Notes: a model not told the origin generated them from the letters alone. DNA of 64,000 nucleotides from GCA-002733465 sp039969155 (GCA_039969155.1 JBDVOJ010000051.1:1-64000), one strand, 5' to 3'. Shown: positions 18,217 to 27,462, counted from the first letter of the stretch. Numbers and translations are program-made.

Positions 18217-18543
18217 ATGTATCTCAGAATTGAACAAGACGAAATACGCTTTAGAGTTTCGCAAAAAGAAGCCGATGCTTTAGTAAACGGACAAGTCATT
18301 TCCCAGGAGTGTAGTTGGTCAAAAGAATTCCGACTCTCATTCTCAATTGCGTCAGTTGAACAAACAAGCTCACTTGATTTTGACAAGAATAGTGCCAAGC
18401 TAAAACTAAAGATTAATCAAGAATCATTGAGTTCGGAGTTAGCTACTCGGCCGAGCAAAACAGGCATTATTTTCCATCAAACTATCGACGAGCGAGAGCT
18501 ACAAGTCTCTTTAGAAATTGATCTTAAGAAGCACCGAAAGTAG
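18217..18543 (+). CDS. small conserved-looking protein in the Moco operon
   Basis: This 108-residue soluble protein starts MYLRIEQDEIRFRVSQKEADAL and is predicted mostly beta. The N-terminal pattern (xLRIxxxxIRFRxSxxExxxL) reminds me of a small family, DUF7009-like, found beside molybdenum genes in other bacteria, but I cannot verify this. It starts 44 bases after moeA on the same strand, with AGGA just upstream of the ATG, so co-transcription is likely. No catalytic motif or cysteine cluster is seen, apart from a single Cys near residue 32. Confidence 0.7.
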   Translation: MYLRIEQDEIRFRVSQKEADALVNGQVISQECSWSKEFRLSFSIASVEQTSSLDFDKNSAKLKLKINQESLSSELATRPSKTGIIFHQTIDERELQVSLEIDLKKHRK

Positions 18544-18588
18544 TTAACTAGCTTTTTTCGTACTAGTTCGTATTTAGGGTTTCTCGTA

Positions 18589-19488
18589 CTACTTTATCGC
18601 TAAGACTTCGCAATTGATTTGATCTAAGATCTTCTCAGCAGTATTGCCAATTAGCATCCCTTCTATCCCTTTTCGTCTTACAGTACCCATAACCACTATT
18701 TGTGAGAAGGTTGATTTTGCAATTTCTGGTATACCATCTTCAGGTTCTAATCCTTCGCCGATGATCGCCTTGCCCGTAATACTGCCCACTTCGTCTACCG
18801 CGTTATTCACTAGCTCGAAGTGTTTACTTTTGATTTCCAAAAATAAATCTTGTTTATCAAATAGGTGATTAAAACGTTCTAAGTCAATCGCTGGCCAAGG
18901 AAATGCGTTAAAAATATTAGATTTACAATTTAGCGCTGTCGCTAATTGCGAAGTCGCTTGTATAATTTTCTCATTGAGTTTTTTGTGTTTTACGTCATCG
19001 TTGATATTGATTGCACCAAGAATAGACGATTTAGCTTTCCAATTTTCAGTTTGAACAAATAAGACGTTGGTTTCCGTATCACGAAGTAAGTGCCAATCAG
19101 TTGGAGTAAAAAGAATCTTTTCTAACACGTTGTGCTTGCGGGTGGTTTTTACCACTAAGTCAAAATTGTTTTGGTTGATATACTCAGTTAAACCGCTATG
19201 CAATGAAGGATTCCAAGTAACTTGATAGTCAATTTCGATATCATCATGTGGAATTGGATCGGTCAAATTGATTAACTGCTGTTTTGCTTCGTCGATAGCA
19301 TTTTGTTTTATTTCTTCCAAATTAATTGCGCTGTAGAGCGAAAGTAACTCGGTATAGCTTTCAAACACGTTGGCGATGACAGTCAGTTTACAGTTAAATA
19401 ATTTCGCCAGTTCAATAGCTCTTGGCAAGGCATAGTGCTCCGACTGTCTAAAGTCGACTACAGCCAATAAATTAGATAAATTTAACAT
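18589..19488 (-). CDS. uspE: tandem universal stress protein (UspE-like)
   Basis: This 299-residue protein has two Usp domains (about 1-145 and 155-299). The second ends with a G-x8-GMLIGNTAEKIL nucleotide-binding motif; the first has lost it. The two-domain layout matches E. coli UspE, whose gene lies beside fnr. In this window fnr is 3.2 kb away, within the same anaerobic block. An FNR box (19688-19701) lies about 200 bases upstream of the start, which suggests anaerobic induction. It is convergent with the moa operon. Confidence 0.85.
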   Translation of the reverse strand: MLNLSNLLAVVDFRQSEHYALPRAIELAKLFNCKLTVIANVFESYTELLSLYSAINLEEIKQNAIDEAKQQLINLTDPIPHDDIEIDYQVTWNPSLHSGLTEYINQNNFDLVVKTTRKHNVLEKILFTPTDWHLLRDTETNVLFVQTENWKAKSSILGAININDDVKHKKLNEKIIQATSQLATALNCKSNIFNAFPWPAIDLERFNHLFDKQDLFLEIKSKHFELVNNAVDEVGSITGKAIIGEGLEPEDGIPEIAKSTFSQIVVMGTVRRKGIEGMLIGNTAEKILDQINCEVLAIK

Positions 19489-19687
19489 AGCACCCTCTCT
19501 GTTATTGTTGTCTTTCTAAAATTATCGATTTTTGATGTTCGCGGCTCACAATCCAAAATATAAACGGGATTAAACATTAACCCAATATTAAGAATGACCT
19601 CTATTTGAGTTTTATAGTTAAATACCTAGTTTAAGAAGTTGATGGTTTGATTGCTCTTTTAGACTAGCTTGGACAAATTTTAATCAG

Positions 19688-19701
19688 TTGACGTAGATCA
19701 A
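19688..19701. promoter_or_regulatory. FNR box upstream of the universal stress protein
   Basis: TTGACGTAGATCAA matches TTGAT-N4-ATCAA at 9 of 10 positions. It lies between the end of mobA and the start of the stress-protein gene, both on the minus strand, so it most likely serves the stress-protein promoter. Confidence 0.75.
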
Positions 19702-19737
19702 TAATGTTGGTGAATACTGAGTTGGACAATATCTAAT

Positions 19738-20373
19738 CTAAGTAAAGTCTTCAGTATGATTAAAGTTTGCAAAACTAGATTCAGGGATCCCTAAATCGAC
19801 ACCTTTCACATCATTTTCTTGCAAGAAGCGACCAACCCTAAGCTGATTGTTTTCAAGATTTTGTCTTAACCGATTAACCAAATCTTTGGCAATAAAAAGC
19901 GATAGAAAGTGCTCCCGTTGCGATGTTTTCAGGAAATAGTTTACAGAAACCTGATTATCACTTAAGCCTTTAGATATTTGTTGATTGGCGTAGTCTAAGA
20001 TTTTTTTTAAGGTATCTGAAGGTAACAATGGCAGATCGACAGGATGTACAAAGAGGTGCGTCGTTTTGGTGTGTAAAAGTCCTTGATAAAGACCGAAAAG
20101 TGGCCCGTTGAATTCCAGTTTACCAGCCACTTGCTCAGGTTGGTTTTGCTTGCTCAAATGGTCGGTTAGCACAGGATAACCATAAGCCTTGTAGGTTTCG
20201 ATATTTCTATTGGCGGATATAATGATGTTGTCTACTTGAGGCTTCATCCACTCTATTTGCCTTTGGATCATTGGCTTACCGTCCAAACAAATTAACCCCT
20301 TGTCTTTATGATCCACCCTTCGCCCTGCCCCACCGGCAAGAATTAGACCTGTTATGTTGTTCTTAGTAAGCAT
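19738..20373 (-). CDS. mobA: molybdenum cofactor guanylyltransferase
   Basis: This 211-residue nucleotidyltransferase attaches GMP to Mo-molybdopterin, giving the bis-MGD cofactor that NarG requires. The N-terminal LILAGGAGRRV, with KGL shortly after, is the GTP-binding signature. FNGPLFGLYQGL and HPVDLPLLPSDTL are the typical later blocks (the D of PVDLP binds Mg). Length is close to E. coli MobA (194). It stands alone on the minus strand between the stress protein and the divergent decarboxylase. Confidence 0.92.
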   Translation of the reverse strand: MLTKNNITGLILAGGAGRRVDHKDKGLICLDGKPMIQRQIEWMKPQVDNIIISANRNIETYKAYGYPVLTDHLSKQNQPEQVAGKLEFNGPLFGLYQGLLHTKTTHLFVHPVDLPLLPSDTLKKILDYANQQISKGLSDNQVSVNYFLKTSQREHFLSLFIAKDLVNRLRQNLENNQLRVGRFLQENDVKGVDLGIPESSFANFNHTEDFT

Positions 20374-20571
20374 TGTATTCGGCTAAAGCATTCCTATTTC
20401 GTATTCGAACTATTAAGATTTCTAGCTTTCTTGTCTAATTCAGAGTTGCAAATGGCTGAGCTATACGCTTGGTAGTCAACTCATCTCTACTCAAATGAGC
20501 AATGTTCCTATTATCGATAAGCATAATAGCGCGAACTTACCAATAAAGTAATGCCAAGAATTATAAAAGGA

Positions 20572-20585
20572 GTGACTTGGATCAA
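20572..20585. promoter_or_regulatory. FNR-like site upstream of the decarboxylase
   Basis: GTGACTTGGATCAA matches 8 of 10 FNR consensus positions (ATCAA half perfect). It lies 50-63 bases before the ATG at 20635, a suitable place for a class II activator site. Confidence 0.6.
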
Positions 20586-20634
20586 TCACAATGACGGGGT
20601 GATTATCTAGTATAAATCGAACTAGGGGCAAGTC

Positions 20635-22674
20635 ATGTCCCTCCGAGTAGGTTTCATAAAAGGGAATCAGATAATGTCTGCAGCAATTAATGAGTCTCTC
20701 TCTGCCAAAGTCTTAACCAATAGTATCGAATTTCTCAGTCCTTATTTTCTCGGGGCATATGGGGAAAACAATGATGTTCTCGAGAAACTTTTAGTAGAGT
20801 TTGTTCGCGACCATATTTACTGGCGTAGAAATTTTCATCCAGAGGATCAGCCACCTATCACTCCTCAGATGATAAACGACAATAGTTATTCGGATGCGGT
20901 TGCAAAGATCAGAGCAGAACTGCATTCTCTAACCGCTAAACTAAAGCGCTCGGTTCCTTTTTACAATCCGCGCTACATCGGCCATATGTCGTCTGATTTA
21001 ATGATGCCAGCTTTATTAGCGCAGTTGATCACCAATTTCTATAATCCCAATAATATAACCGGAGAATCAGGTCCGGTGACCTTAAATATGGAGTTGGAAG
21101 TCGGCATTCAATTTGCCAAAATGTTTGGATTTAATACTGACGAAAGTAAAGGCGTTTGCGCATGGGGGCATCTTACCAGTGGCGGAACAAACGCTAACTA
21201 TGAAAGTTTGTGGAATTTTAGAGCCGCAAAATTCTATCCATTAGCGGTCGCTAATGCTGTCAAGGAGTTAGATCTCGATCTTGATTTAGAAATTGAAAAC
21301 TCAGACTTTAAAAGCCCTAAACTATATACCCTTTGGGAGTTGGTAAACTTTTCTATTGAACGAGTTCTAGAATTTAAGAACTTGGTTTTAACCTGCACTG
21401 GTTCAATTTATGGTAAAGCTAAACAGAGCCAACTGCTAAAAACGATAGAAGATAATCGCATTGAAACTTTAGGCCCTGCGCAATTCTCGGCCCAAAACTG
21501 GCAGTTAAAACAAGCGGTAGTTCTTGTGCCAGCAACCGCTCATTACTCCTGGGAAAAAGCGATGCGAGTTTTAGGTTTTGGTAGCGCTTCATTAATTAAA
21601 GTGCCATTAACAGACACTATGCGGATGAATGAGTTAGAGCTATCTCGTATCGTCAATAATCTACAATCACAAAACATCCCTATTTTAGCGGTCATTGGTG
21701 TATTGGGAACAACCGAATTTGGCACCATTGATCCAATCAATGAAATTGTTAAATTGAGAGATCAAAAATCTAAACAAGGCCTAAACTTCTATATCCATAT
21801 CGATGCTGCATGGGGTGGCTATCTAACCAGTTTGTTTCGAAAAGAAGATGGTCGTTTTGAGGAGTTGGAAAGTATAAAAAAAGAACTACAATACTTCCCT
21901 TCCAAGCGCGTTTATCAATCTTTTAAGGCGCTGAGCGAAACGGATAGTATCACCATAGACCCTCATAAACAGGGCTACCTGCCATTTGGTACTGGTGGCT
22001 TTATCGCCAAAAATAGAGATATTGTGCAGCTTCTAAGTACTGACGCTGACTACGTTTTTTCAAAAAGTGATAAACCGGACTTTCAACAAATCGGACAGTA
22101 CATTTTAGAAGGTTCTAAACCTGGCGCGAATGCCGCCGCCGCTTATGTTGCTCATTCCATTTTGCCACTCAACAGTAAAAACTTTGGTAGGGTTATCCGA
22201 CAAACAGTCCGTTCGGCGGAGTATTTTTTCGATAAACTAAAAGTCCTCAAGCAAGAGCTGTCGGAGCATATACATTTAACCGTTCCGTTTGAGCCTGATA
22301 GTAATTTAGTCACCATCGCAGTTAACCCAAAAGGCAATTCTTCTATAGCAACGATGAATCAATTTTCCGAAGAGATTTATGGCTTTTTGACTCATGATGC
22401 CAATATACCGGTGCAGTCAAAGGAATTTTTAGGATCTAAAACTAGGCTGTCAATTGCAAAATTAAGTAAAGAAGAGCAAACCAGTCTATTTAAAAAATTG
22501 CATTTGTTTGACGCCAGCATGACACCAAATAAGGACGACAAAATAATGATTTTGCGTCATACCTTAATGAACCCCTGGCTGAGTTCAGAAAACGACGGGA
22601 AAAACTATTTGGATAAATACTGTGATTACTTGAAAATGATTTTGCTTGAAACGGTCAAAAAGTATCTAAATTAG
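20635..22674 (+). CDS. PLP-dependent decarboxylase resembling bacterial tyrosine decarboxylase
   Basis: This 679-residue fold-type I (group II) decarboxylase has PLP lysine K445 in ITIDPHKQGYLPF, stacking region H303 (ATAHYS), D390 in HIDAAWGG and SGGTNANYE near 182. The N-terminal YFLGAYGEN...HIYWRRNF and the C-terminal ILRHTLMNPWL blocks align by eye with Enterococcus tyrosine decarboxylase (about 620 residues) rather than with GadB. The substrate is unproven. A second ATG at 20674, preceded by AAAGGGA, is an alternative start; the first has AGGGG. An FNR-like site precedes the gene, suggesting a role in anaerobic acid or proton balance. Confidence 0.8.
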   Translation: MSLRVGFIKGNQIMSAAINESLSAKVLTNSIEFLSPYFLGAYGENNDVLEKLLVEFVRDHIYWRRNFHPEDQPPITPQMINDNSYSDAVAKIRAELHSLTAKLKRSVPFYNPRYIGHMSSDLMMPALLAQLITNFYNPNNITGESGPVTLNMELEVGIQFAKMFGFNTDESKGVCAWGHLTSGGTNANYESLWNFRAAKFYPLAVANAVKELDLDLDLEIENSDFKSPKLYTLWELVNFSIERVLEFKNLVLTCTGSIYGKAKQSQLLKTIEDNRIETLGPAQFSAQNWQLKQAVVLVPATAHYSWEKAMRVLGFGSASLIKVPLTDTMRMNELELSRIVNNLQSQNIPILAVIGVLGTTEFGTIDPINEIVKLRDQKSKQGLNFYIHIDAAWGGYLTSLFRKEDGRFEELESIKKELQYFPSKRVYQSFKALSETDSITIDPHKQGYLPFGTGGFIAKNRDIVQLLSTDADYVFSKSDKPDFQQIGQYILEGSKPGANAAAAYVAHSILPLNSKNFGRVIRQTVRSAEYFFDKLKVLKQELSEHIHLTVPFEPDSNLVTIAVNPKGNSSIATMNQFSEEIYGFLTHDANIPVQSKEFLGSKTRLSIAKLSKEEQTSLFKKLHLFDASMTPNKDDKIMILRHTLMNPWLSSENDGKNYLDKYCDYLKMILLETVKKYLN

Positions 22675-22689
22675 TCTAGATACTTTTTG
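22656..22689. terminator. bidirectional terminator between the decarboxylase and fnr
   Basis: CAAAAAGTATCTA (22656-22668) is a perfect 13-bp inverted match to TAGATACTTTTTG (22677-22689) with an 8-base loop. It overlaps the decarboxylase stop codon and lies just past the convergent fnr stop. T-tracts occur on both strands. Confidence 0.8.
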
Positions 22690-22696
22690 CCAAGTA

Positions 22697-23437
22697 TTAT
22701 TCGTGGCAGGCTGTACCGGCGAGCGAGCTTAAGCCTTGTATATCGTTGATACAAAGGTATTTGTCTTTAATTTCTATTAAGCCCTTTTTGTTTAAACGAG
22801 TAATTAATCGACTCACTGTCTCTACCGCTAAACCCAAATAATTACCGATGTCACTGCGAGTCATAGAGAGAAAGAATTCTTTGTCCGATAATCCTCTTCG
22901 ACGATATCTAGCCGACAAATTCATCACAAAAGCGGCAAATCGCTCGTCTGCATTCTTTTTACTGAGCAACATCATAAGCTCTTGCTCATCTCTAATTTCA
23001 CCGCTCATCACCCTAAAAAGCTGTGACTGAAGCGCCGGCAGGTCTCTTGATAATGACTCTAAGCGGTCAAAGGGAATGGTACAAACTAAGGAAGTTTCTA
23101 ACGCTTTAGCAAAACTAGGATAAGACGTGGTACTGATAGCGTTTAGGCCAACCATTTCACCGGGAAGGTGAAAGCCTGTCAGTTGTTCAATTCCATCAGA
23201 ACTAATGGTGTAAGATTTTAGACTCCCTGAACGAATTGCATGCACGGCCTCAAATGGGTCGCCAGCTTTGAACAGAAATTCGCCTTTCTTATAGACTTTC
23301 TTTCGCTGCACAATACTATCAAGATGTTCGATGTCTGAATCTGCCAGCATCACAGGTAGGCAAAGCCGTTTTATGGCGCAGGTCTGGCATTTAATTTGAC
23401 TAGAAATATTAACGTTTACAGACACGAAGCTGGACAC
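22697..23437 (-). CDS. fnr: FNR-family oxygen-sensing transcription regulator
   Basis: This 246-residue CRP/FNR protein has the four [4Fe-4S] cysteines: C17, C20 and C26 in the N-terminus and C119 in SLVCTIPF. A cyclic-nucleotide-like beta-roll and a dimer helix follow. The recognition helix carries E206, S209 and R210 (VETVSR), the same residues E. coli FNR uses to read TTGAT-N4-ATCAA. It is therefore a true FNR/Anr/EtrA type that should bind the boxes found across this window. hemN lies directly upstream on the same strand. The protein ends CHE, with an extra C-terminal cysteine of unknown relevance. Confidence 0.96.
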   Translation of the reverse strand: MSSFVSVNVNISSQIKCQTCAIKRLCLPVMLADSDIEHLDSIVQRKKVYKKGEFLFKAGDPFEAVHAIRSGSLKSYTISSDGIEQLTGFHLPGEMVGLNAISTTSYPSFAKALETSLVCTIPFDRLESLSRDLPALQSQLFRVMSGEIRDEQELMMLLSKKNADERFAAFVMNLSARYRRRGLSDKEFFLSMTRSDIGNYLGLAVETVSRLITRLNKKGLIEIKDKYLCINDIQGLSSLAGTACHE

Positions 23438-23500
23438 CCATTCAGTATAACTGCATGGATTATATCAAAATCACTAAAAACTTCTACTATCTATCTGATT

Positions 23501-24883
23501 TTATATGACTTTTGAAAAGCTATTAATGACATGCAACTCGTTCAAATAAGCATCAAATACCATACAAATATTTCTAATCAGTAATCTTCCTCGACTGGTT
23601 ACTTTAATATATTCGTCAGAAAACTCGACCAACCCATCCTCAACAAACGGCGCTAACATTCCAATTTCGCTCTTAAAATAATCATTAAAATCAATAGCAT
23701 ATGTCTGTTCAAGTTTGGCGATATTAAGTTCAAAATGACAGATTAGTTCGAATATTACAGCTTTTCTAATCAAGTCATCTAAGTTAACAGAAACCCCGCG
23801 CCAACTTGGAAGGTGCTCGTTATCTAATGCTGCATAGTAGCTATCTACGTCTCGAACATTTTGATGATAATGACCATCTATTGAACCAATCGACGAGACA
23901 CCGACACCAATTAACTGATACTCCTCATGGGTGGTATACCCCTGAAAATTCCGATGCAACTCGCCATTTTTTTGAGCGATCGCTAATTCATCTGAGGGTT
24001 TCGCGAAATGATCCATTCCGATATACAAATAGCCACTATCCTGCAGTTTTTCGATAATAAATTGGAAAATAGATAGCTTTTCTACCGGGTTGGGTAACTT
24101 ATCTCCGTCGATTCGTCGTTGCGATTTAAATCGATGCGGAAGGTGAGCATAGTTAAAAACTGAAATCCGATCAGGTGATATTTCGATGACTTGCTCTAAG
24201 GTCTTTTGAAAGGTGGATTTATTTTGAAACGGCAACCCATATATAAGATCGAGATTTATTGATTTAAAGCCGAATTTCCGAGCTTCCTCGATCATATCTC
24301 TCGTCATTTCAAAGGATTGAATTCGATTCACTGCTTTTTGCACTATCGGATTAAAGTCTTGAACTCCCATGCTCATGCGGTTAAAGCCAAGATTTGAAAG
24401 TGGCTTAATATCTTCGATTGCTAAGGCTCTCGGATCAATCTCTATAGAAATCTCTGTTGATGGATCGTTGGGAACGTCAAACGACTCTCGAATTGCAGCC
24501 ATTATCTTGGCGATTTGCTGAATGCTGAGATAAGTCGGAGTGCCTCCTCCCCAATGGATCTGACGTAGCTTGTTTCCTTCAAGATTGGCGGCAATCATTT
24601 GAATTTCTTTGATTAAGTAGTCAACGTACTTTTCAGCTTTGCTGCGATCTTTAGTGATAATCTTATTACAGGCGCAGTAATAACAAATGTTCTGGCAAAA
24701 TGGGATATGAATATAGAGAGACAACGACTTGTCTTCGGAAAGACTGCTAAGACAGCCTAAATAGTCTTTGGAACTGAAATCCTCGGTAAACTCAAGTGCA
24801 GTGGGATATGAAGTGTATCTCGGGCCGGAAATATTATATTTGGCCAGAAGCGCTTCATCCCATTCTAATTTTACTTGTTCCAT
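23501..24883 (-). CDS. hemN: oxygen-independent coproporphyrinogen III oxidase
   Basis: I choose the ATG at 24883, because AAAGGA lies 8 bases upstream. The upstream in-frame ATG at 24892 overlaps that ribosome site. The 460-residue radical-SAM enzyme has Y-x-HIPFCQNICYYCAC (CxxxCxxC plus an extra C), the GGGTPTYL motif and SMGVQDF, all HemN hallmarks. It performs oxidative decarboxylation in haem synthesis without oxygen, supplying the haem that NarI needs. A degenerate FNR site lies about 70 bases upstream, and fnr follows 63 bases downstream. Confidence 0.95.
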   Translation of the reverse strand: MEQVKLEWDEALLAKYNISGPRYTSYPTALEFTEDFSSKDYLGCLSSLSEDKSLSLYIHIPFCQNICYYCACNKIITKDRSKAEKYVDYLIKEIQMIAANLEGNKLRQIHWGGGTPTYLSIQQIAKIMAAIRESFDVPNDPSTEISIEIDPRALAIEDIKPLSNLGFNRMSMGVQDFNPIVQKAVNRIQSFEMTRDMIEEARKFGFKSINLDLIYGLPFQNKSTFQKTLEQVIEISPDRISVFNYAHLPHRFKSQRRIDGDKLPNPVEKLSIFQFIIEKLQDSGYLYIGMDHFAKPSDELAIAQKNGELHRNFQGYTTHEEYQLIGVGVSSIGSIDGHYHQNVRDVDSYYAALDNEHLPSWRGVSVNLDDLIRKAVIFELICHFELNIAKLEQTYAIDFNDYFKSEIGMLAPFVEDGLVEFSDEYIKVTSRGRLLIRNICMVFDAYLNELHVINSFSKVI

Positions 24884-24949
24884 TATTAACATCCTTTCTC
24901 AAGGTAATATTCTAATAATGTTACGATAGCAAAACTGATTTGACCGATG

Positions 24950-24963
24950 CTGATCCAAGTCAA
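24950..24963. promoter_or_regulatory. FNR-like site upstream of hemN
   Basis: CTGATCCAAGTCAA matches 8 of 10 FNR consensus positions and is centred about 73 bases before the chosen hemN start. HemN genes are known FNR targets in other gammaproteobacteria. Confidence 0.6.
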
Positions 24964-24968
24964 GCTAA

Positions 24969-25652
24969 CTAACTTAAGCGAGCGCGTCTCTCGAGTAGCC
25001 AATCTGCGAATTTTCGTTTGAAATCATCATCCGAAATGATACTGACTGGAATCAATTCCTCAACGTCCAATTGAGTATGACTCCGAGCAAACAAGCACTT
25101 GATCATCGTACCAGGAGCACTTATTCCACGGATTCTAACCGGTAGCACTTGAGTTTTAGTTAATTGACTAAGTCTAACAATGCCGGGTTTAATGTTTTCT
25201 CTGGGCGTTTTGTCGCTATGGATCCCCCCTTGAGGAAATAGTGCAATTAGCTCTCCCGAATTGATAGCTCGCATAGCACTTCTAAATGCCTTCTCTACTC
25301 GGCCAGTCCGGTCTACAGGAATACATCCGGCCGCTCTAAACATGTAGTTTAAAATTGGCTTGTCGTATTCTTCTTTGGCAATCATAAAACGAACTGGTCG
25401 ATCGATTGCGGCAATTAACAGGAAAGGATCGAGAGCAGACAGGTGATTAGCAGCTAGTATGCAACGCCCATGTTGAGGAATTTCAATCACTTGATTTCCC
25501 AAACGATGAAATCGCTTACAATAAAGTCTAAGCAAGCCATCCAATACGTTAGTCATGGGGTGCCCCCAATTAGCCCCGTTATGCTTCTGCCCTAACTTAA
25601 TGACAAACAGAATAAATGAAAATAAAACTAGAAGTGAAATAAAATAAGCCAT
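24969..25652 (-). CDS. PlsC-like 1-acylglycerol-3-phosphate acyltransferase
   Basis: This 227-residue protein has an N-terminal membrane helix (about 3-20) and the acyltransferase motifs NHLSALDP (the H-x4-D catalytic pair) near residue 68 and FPQGG, a variant of FPEGT, near residue 139. It transfers acyl chains to lysophosphatidate or a similar lipid at the inner membrane. It begins 14 bases after pgeF on the same strand, suggesting one transcript with rluD and pgeF. The Q in place of the usual E of FPEGT suggests a divergent subfamily. Confidence 0.85.
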   Translation of the reverse strand: MAYFISLLVLFSFILFVIKLGQKHNGANWGHPMTNVLDGLLRLYCKRFHRLGNQVIEIPQHGRCILAANHLSALDPFLLIAAIDRPVRFMIAKEEYDKPILNYMFRAAGCIPVDRTGRVEKAFRSAMRAINSGELIALFPQGGIHSDKTPRENIKPGIVRLSQLTKTQVLPVRIRGISAPGTMIKCLFARSHTQLDVEELIPVSIISDDDFKRKFADWLLERRARLS

Positions 25653-25666
25653 ATATCTATTTGTTT

Positions 25667-26464
25667 TTATTTGTTATTTATCCAAATTAGACTAGCCATT
25701 CTACCAGTAACGGCATGTCGGCGGTAGCTATAGAATTTATCAGTTTCCTGGTAAGTACAATGGTTTCCGCCTACCGATTTTATCCCTAAATCGCTTAAAA
25801 TTTGACTTGCGATTTGGTAAAGATCGGCTAAAAACTTACCTTCTGTTGCTGACTTAAAGGCTGATGCAAAGCGTTCATTTTGTTGCACGAATTTTTTCTT
25901 AACTTCTTCACCGACTTCAAAGCTTTGTTGGCTAATAGCCGGACCAAGCCAGGCTATTAATTCACTCGATTTACCCGGATACTGACTGACAGCATTTTCG
26001 ATGATCCCATCGGCCAGTCCTCGCCACCCAGCATGCACAGCGGATACCCAATCCCCCTGTAAGTTGCTTAGCAACACCGGTAAGCAATCGGCTGTCATCA
26101 CACAACAGACTTTCGAAGAGCTGCGAGTATAACTGCCATCAGCCTCTAACGAGACCGGAGGAGAGATTGCCGATGAATCCAGATCGATAACTTTATTACT
26201 ATGGACTTGTTCTAACCAGACTGGTTCCGTTGGAAGAGCCAGAGCTTTTCGCAAATAAGCTCGATTATGCAAAACCCGATCTGGGTCGTCACCAACATGA
26301 AGGGCTAGATTAAAATCTGAATAATCAGATGGCTGTTCTGAATCAAGGTTGCGGTTTTCTTTTGAGGGACTCTCGATAGCATAACGTGTAGTATAAATCG
26401 CCTTAACATTAGGATTCGCCTGCCACTTTACAGGCAGCCAATACTGACGGTTGAGTTGAGTCAT
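25667..26464 (-). CDS. pgeF: PgeF/YfiH-type peptidoglycan editing (polyphenol oxidase-like) protein
   Basis: This 265-residue protein of the laccase-domain (DUF152) family has metal-site landmarks: LEQVHSNKV, MTADCLPVLL, SAVHAGWRGLADGI and a C-terminal NHCTY...FYSYRR. Homologues are described as purine nucleoside phosphorylases or as enzymes removing L-Ser-containing peptidoglycan precursors. Its ATG overlaps the rluD stop by four bases (ATGA), so translation is coupled. The rluD-yfiH pairing is widespread in gammaproteobacteria. Confidence 0.93.
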   Translation of the reverse strand: MTQLNRQYWLPVKWQANPNVKAIYTTRYAIESPSKENRNLDSEQPSDYSDFNLALHVGDDPDRVLHNRAYLRKALALPTEPVWLEQVHSNKVIDLDSSAISPPVSLEADGSYTRSSSKVCCVMTADCLPVLLSNLQGDWVSAVHAGWRGLADGIIENAVSQYPGKSSELIAWLGPAISQQSFEVGEEVKKKFVQQNERFASAFKSATEGKFLADLYQIASQILSDLGIKSVGGNHCTYQETDKFYSYRRHAVTGRMASLIWINNK

Positions 26465-27462
26465 TTTTGACTTAATTCGTGTTGTTTAATTGCGGATAAC
26501 AGTTGTTTAAAATCATCGGGTATGGGGGCTTCCCAAGTCAACCATTCACCGCTAGATGGCTGAGTTAAACCCAGTTTTGCCGCATGAAGCGCTTGACGCT
26601 TAAATCCATCAAATACCGCTGAGAACTCTTCGCTCATACCTTTTGGTCGCAGGTTTCGTACGCAATACAATGGGTCGCCAACTATCGAATGGTTAAGATG
26701 GGATAAATGAACTCTGATTTGGTGGGTACGTCCTGTTTCTAACTTTACTCTCAGCAACGTAAACTTAGTGAACTTTTCTTCAATTCGATAATGAGTGATC
26801 GCTTCTTTGGCATGCGAACTCCCATCGAGAATGACTGCCATTTTTTTTCTAATTTGCTGATGTCTGCCAATCGGTAAATCAATGGTATCACCAGCAACCA
26901 AAGTATGATGAACCAACGCAATATATTCGCGATCAAACTCTCGATTTTGTAATTGAGTTACCAGGTGATTATGAGCTTCTGCGGTTTTCGCTACCACTAA
27001 TAATCCCGTGGTATCTTTGTCTAAACGATGGACAATTCCAGCTCGTGGTAGTTTTCTTAACTCTGGGAAACGAAATAACAACCCATTGACTAAGGTATCT
27101 TGATAGTGACCAGGGGCCGGATGCACAACCAGGCCTGCTCGCTTATTGACGATTAACAAGTCATCATCTTGATAGTGGATATCAAAGGGAATATCAACCG
27201 CTTGCCACTCTCCTTGATCAGAAAGGGTTGGAATGACCTCTAGCAGCTCTCCCCCAAGAACCTTCTGCTTGGGTTTAGTCATTATCTTTTCATCCAAACG
27301 AACTTGGCTATTTTTTATCCAGCTTTGAAGCCTTGAGCGCGACAGTTCTGGGAAGTAATGCAGTAATACCAAATCCAGGCGCTCATTAGCGAGACTACTA
27401 TCCACCACAAAATCAAGTGAATCTTGCGAATTGCTTGGTTGTTCAATGGAACTTTTTGTCAC
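26461..27462 (-). CDS. rluD: 23S rRNA pseudouridine synthase D
   Basis: This 333-residue protein has an S4 RNA-binding domain (about 25-85) followed by the pseudouridine synthase domain, with the catalytic aspartate in GIVHRLDKDTTGLLVVAK and the later GRTHQIRVHL block. It modifies U1911/1915/1917 of 23S rRNA in relatives. It is divergent from bamD, as in many gammaproteobacteria. Confidence 0.94.
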   Translation of the reverse strand: MTKSSIEQPSNSQDSLDFVVDSSLANERLDLVLLHYFPELSRSRLQSWIKNSQVRLDEKIMTKPKQKVLGGELLEVIPTLSDQGEWQAVDIPFDIHYQDDDLLIVNKRAGLVVHPAPGHYQDTLVNGLLFRFPELRKLPRAGIVHRLDKDTTGLLVVAKTAEAHNHLVTQLQNREFDREYIALVHHTLVAGDTIDLPIGRHQQIRKKMAVILDGSSHAKEAITHYRIEEKFTKFTLLRVKLETGRTHQIRVHLSHLNHSIVGDPLYCVRNLRPKGMSEEFSAVFDGFKRQALHAAKLGLTQPSSGEWLTWEAPIPDDFKQLLSAIKQHELSQK

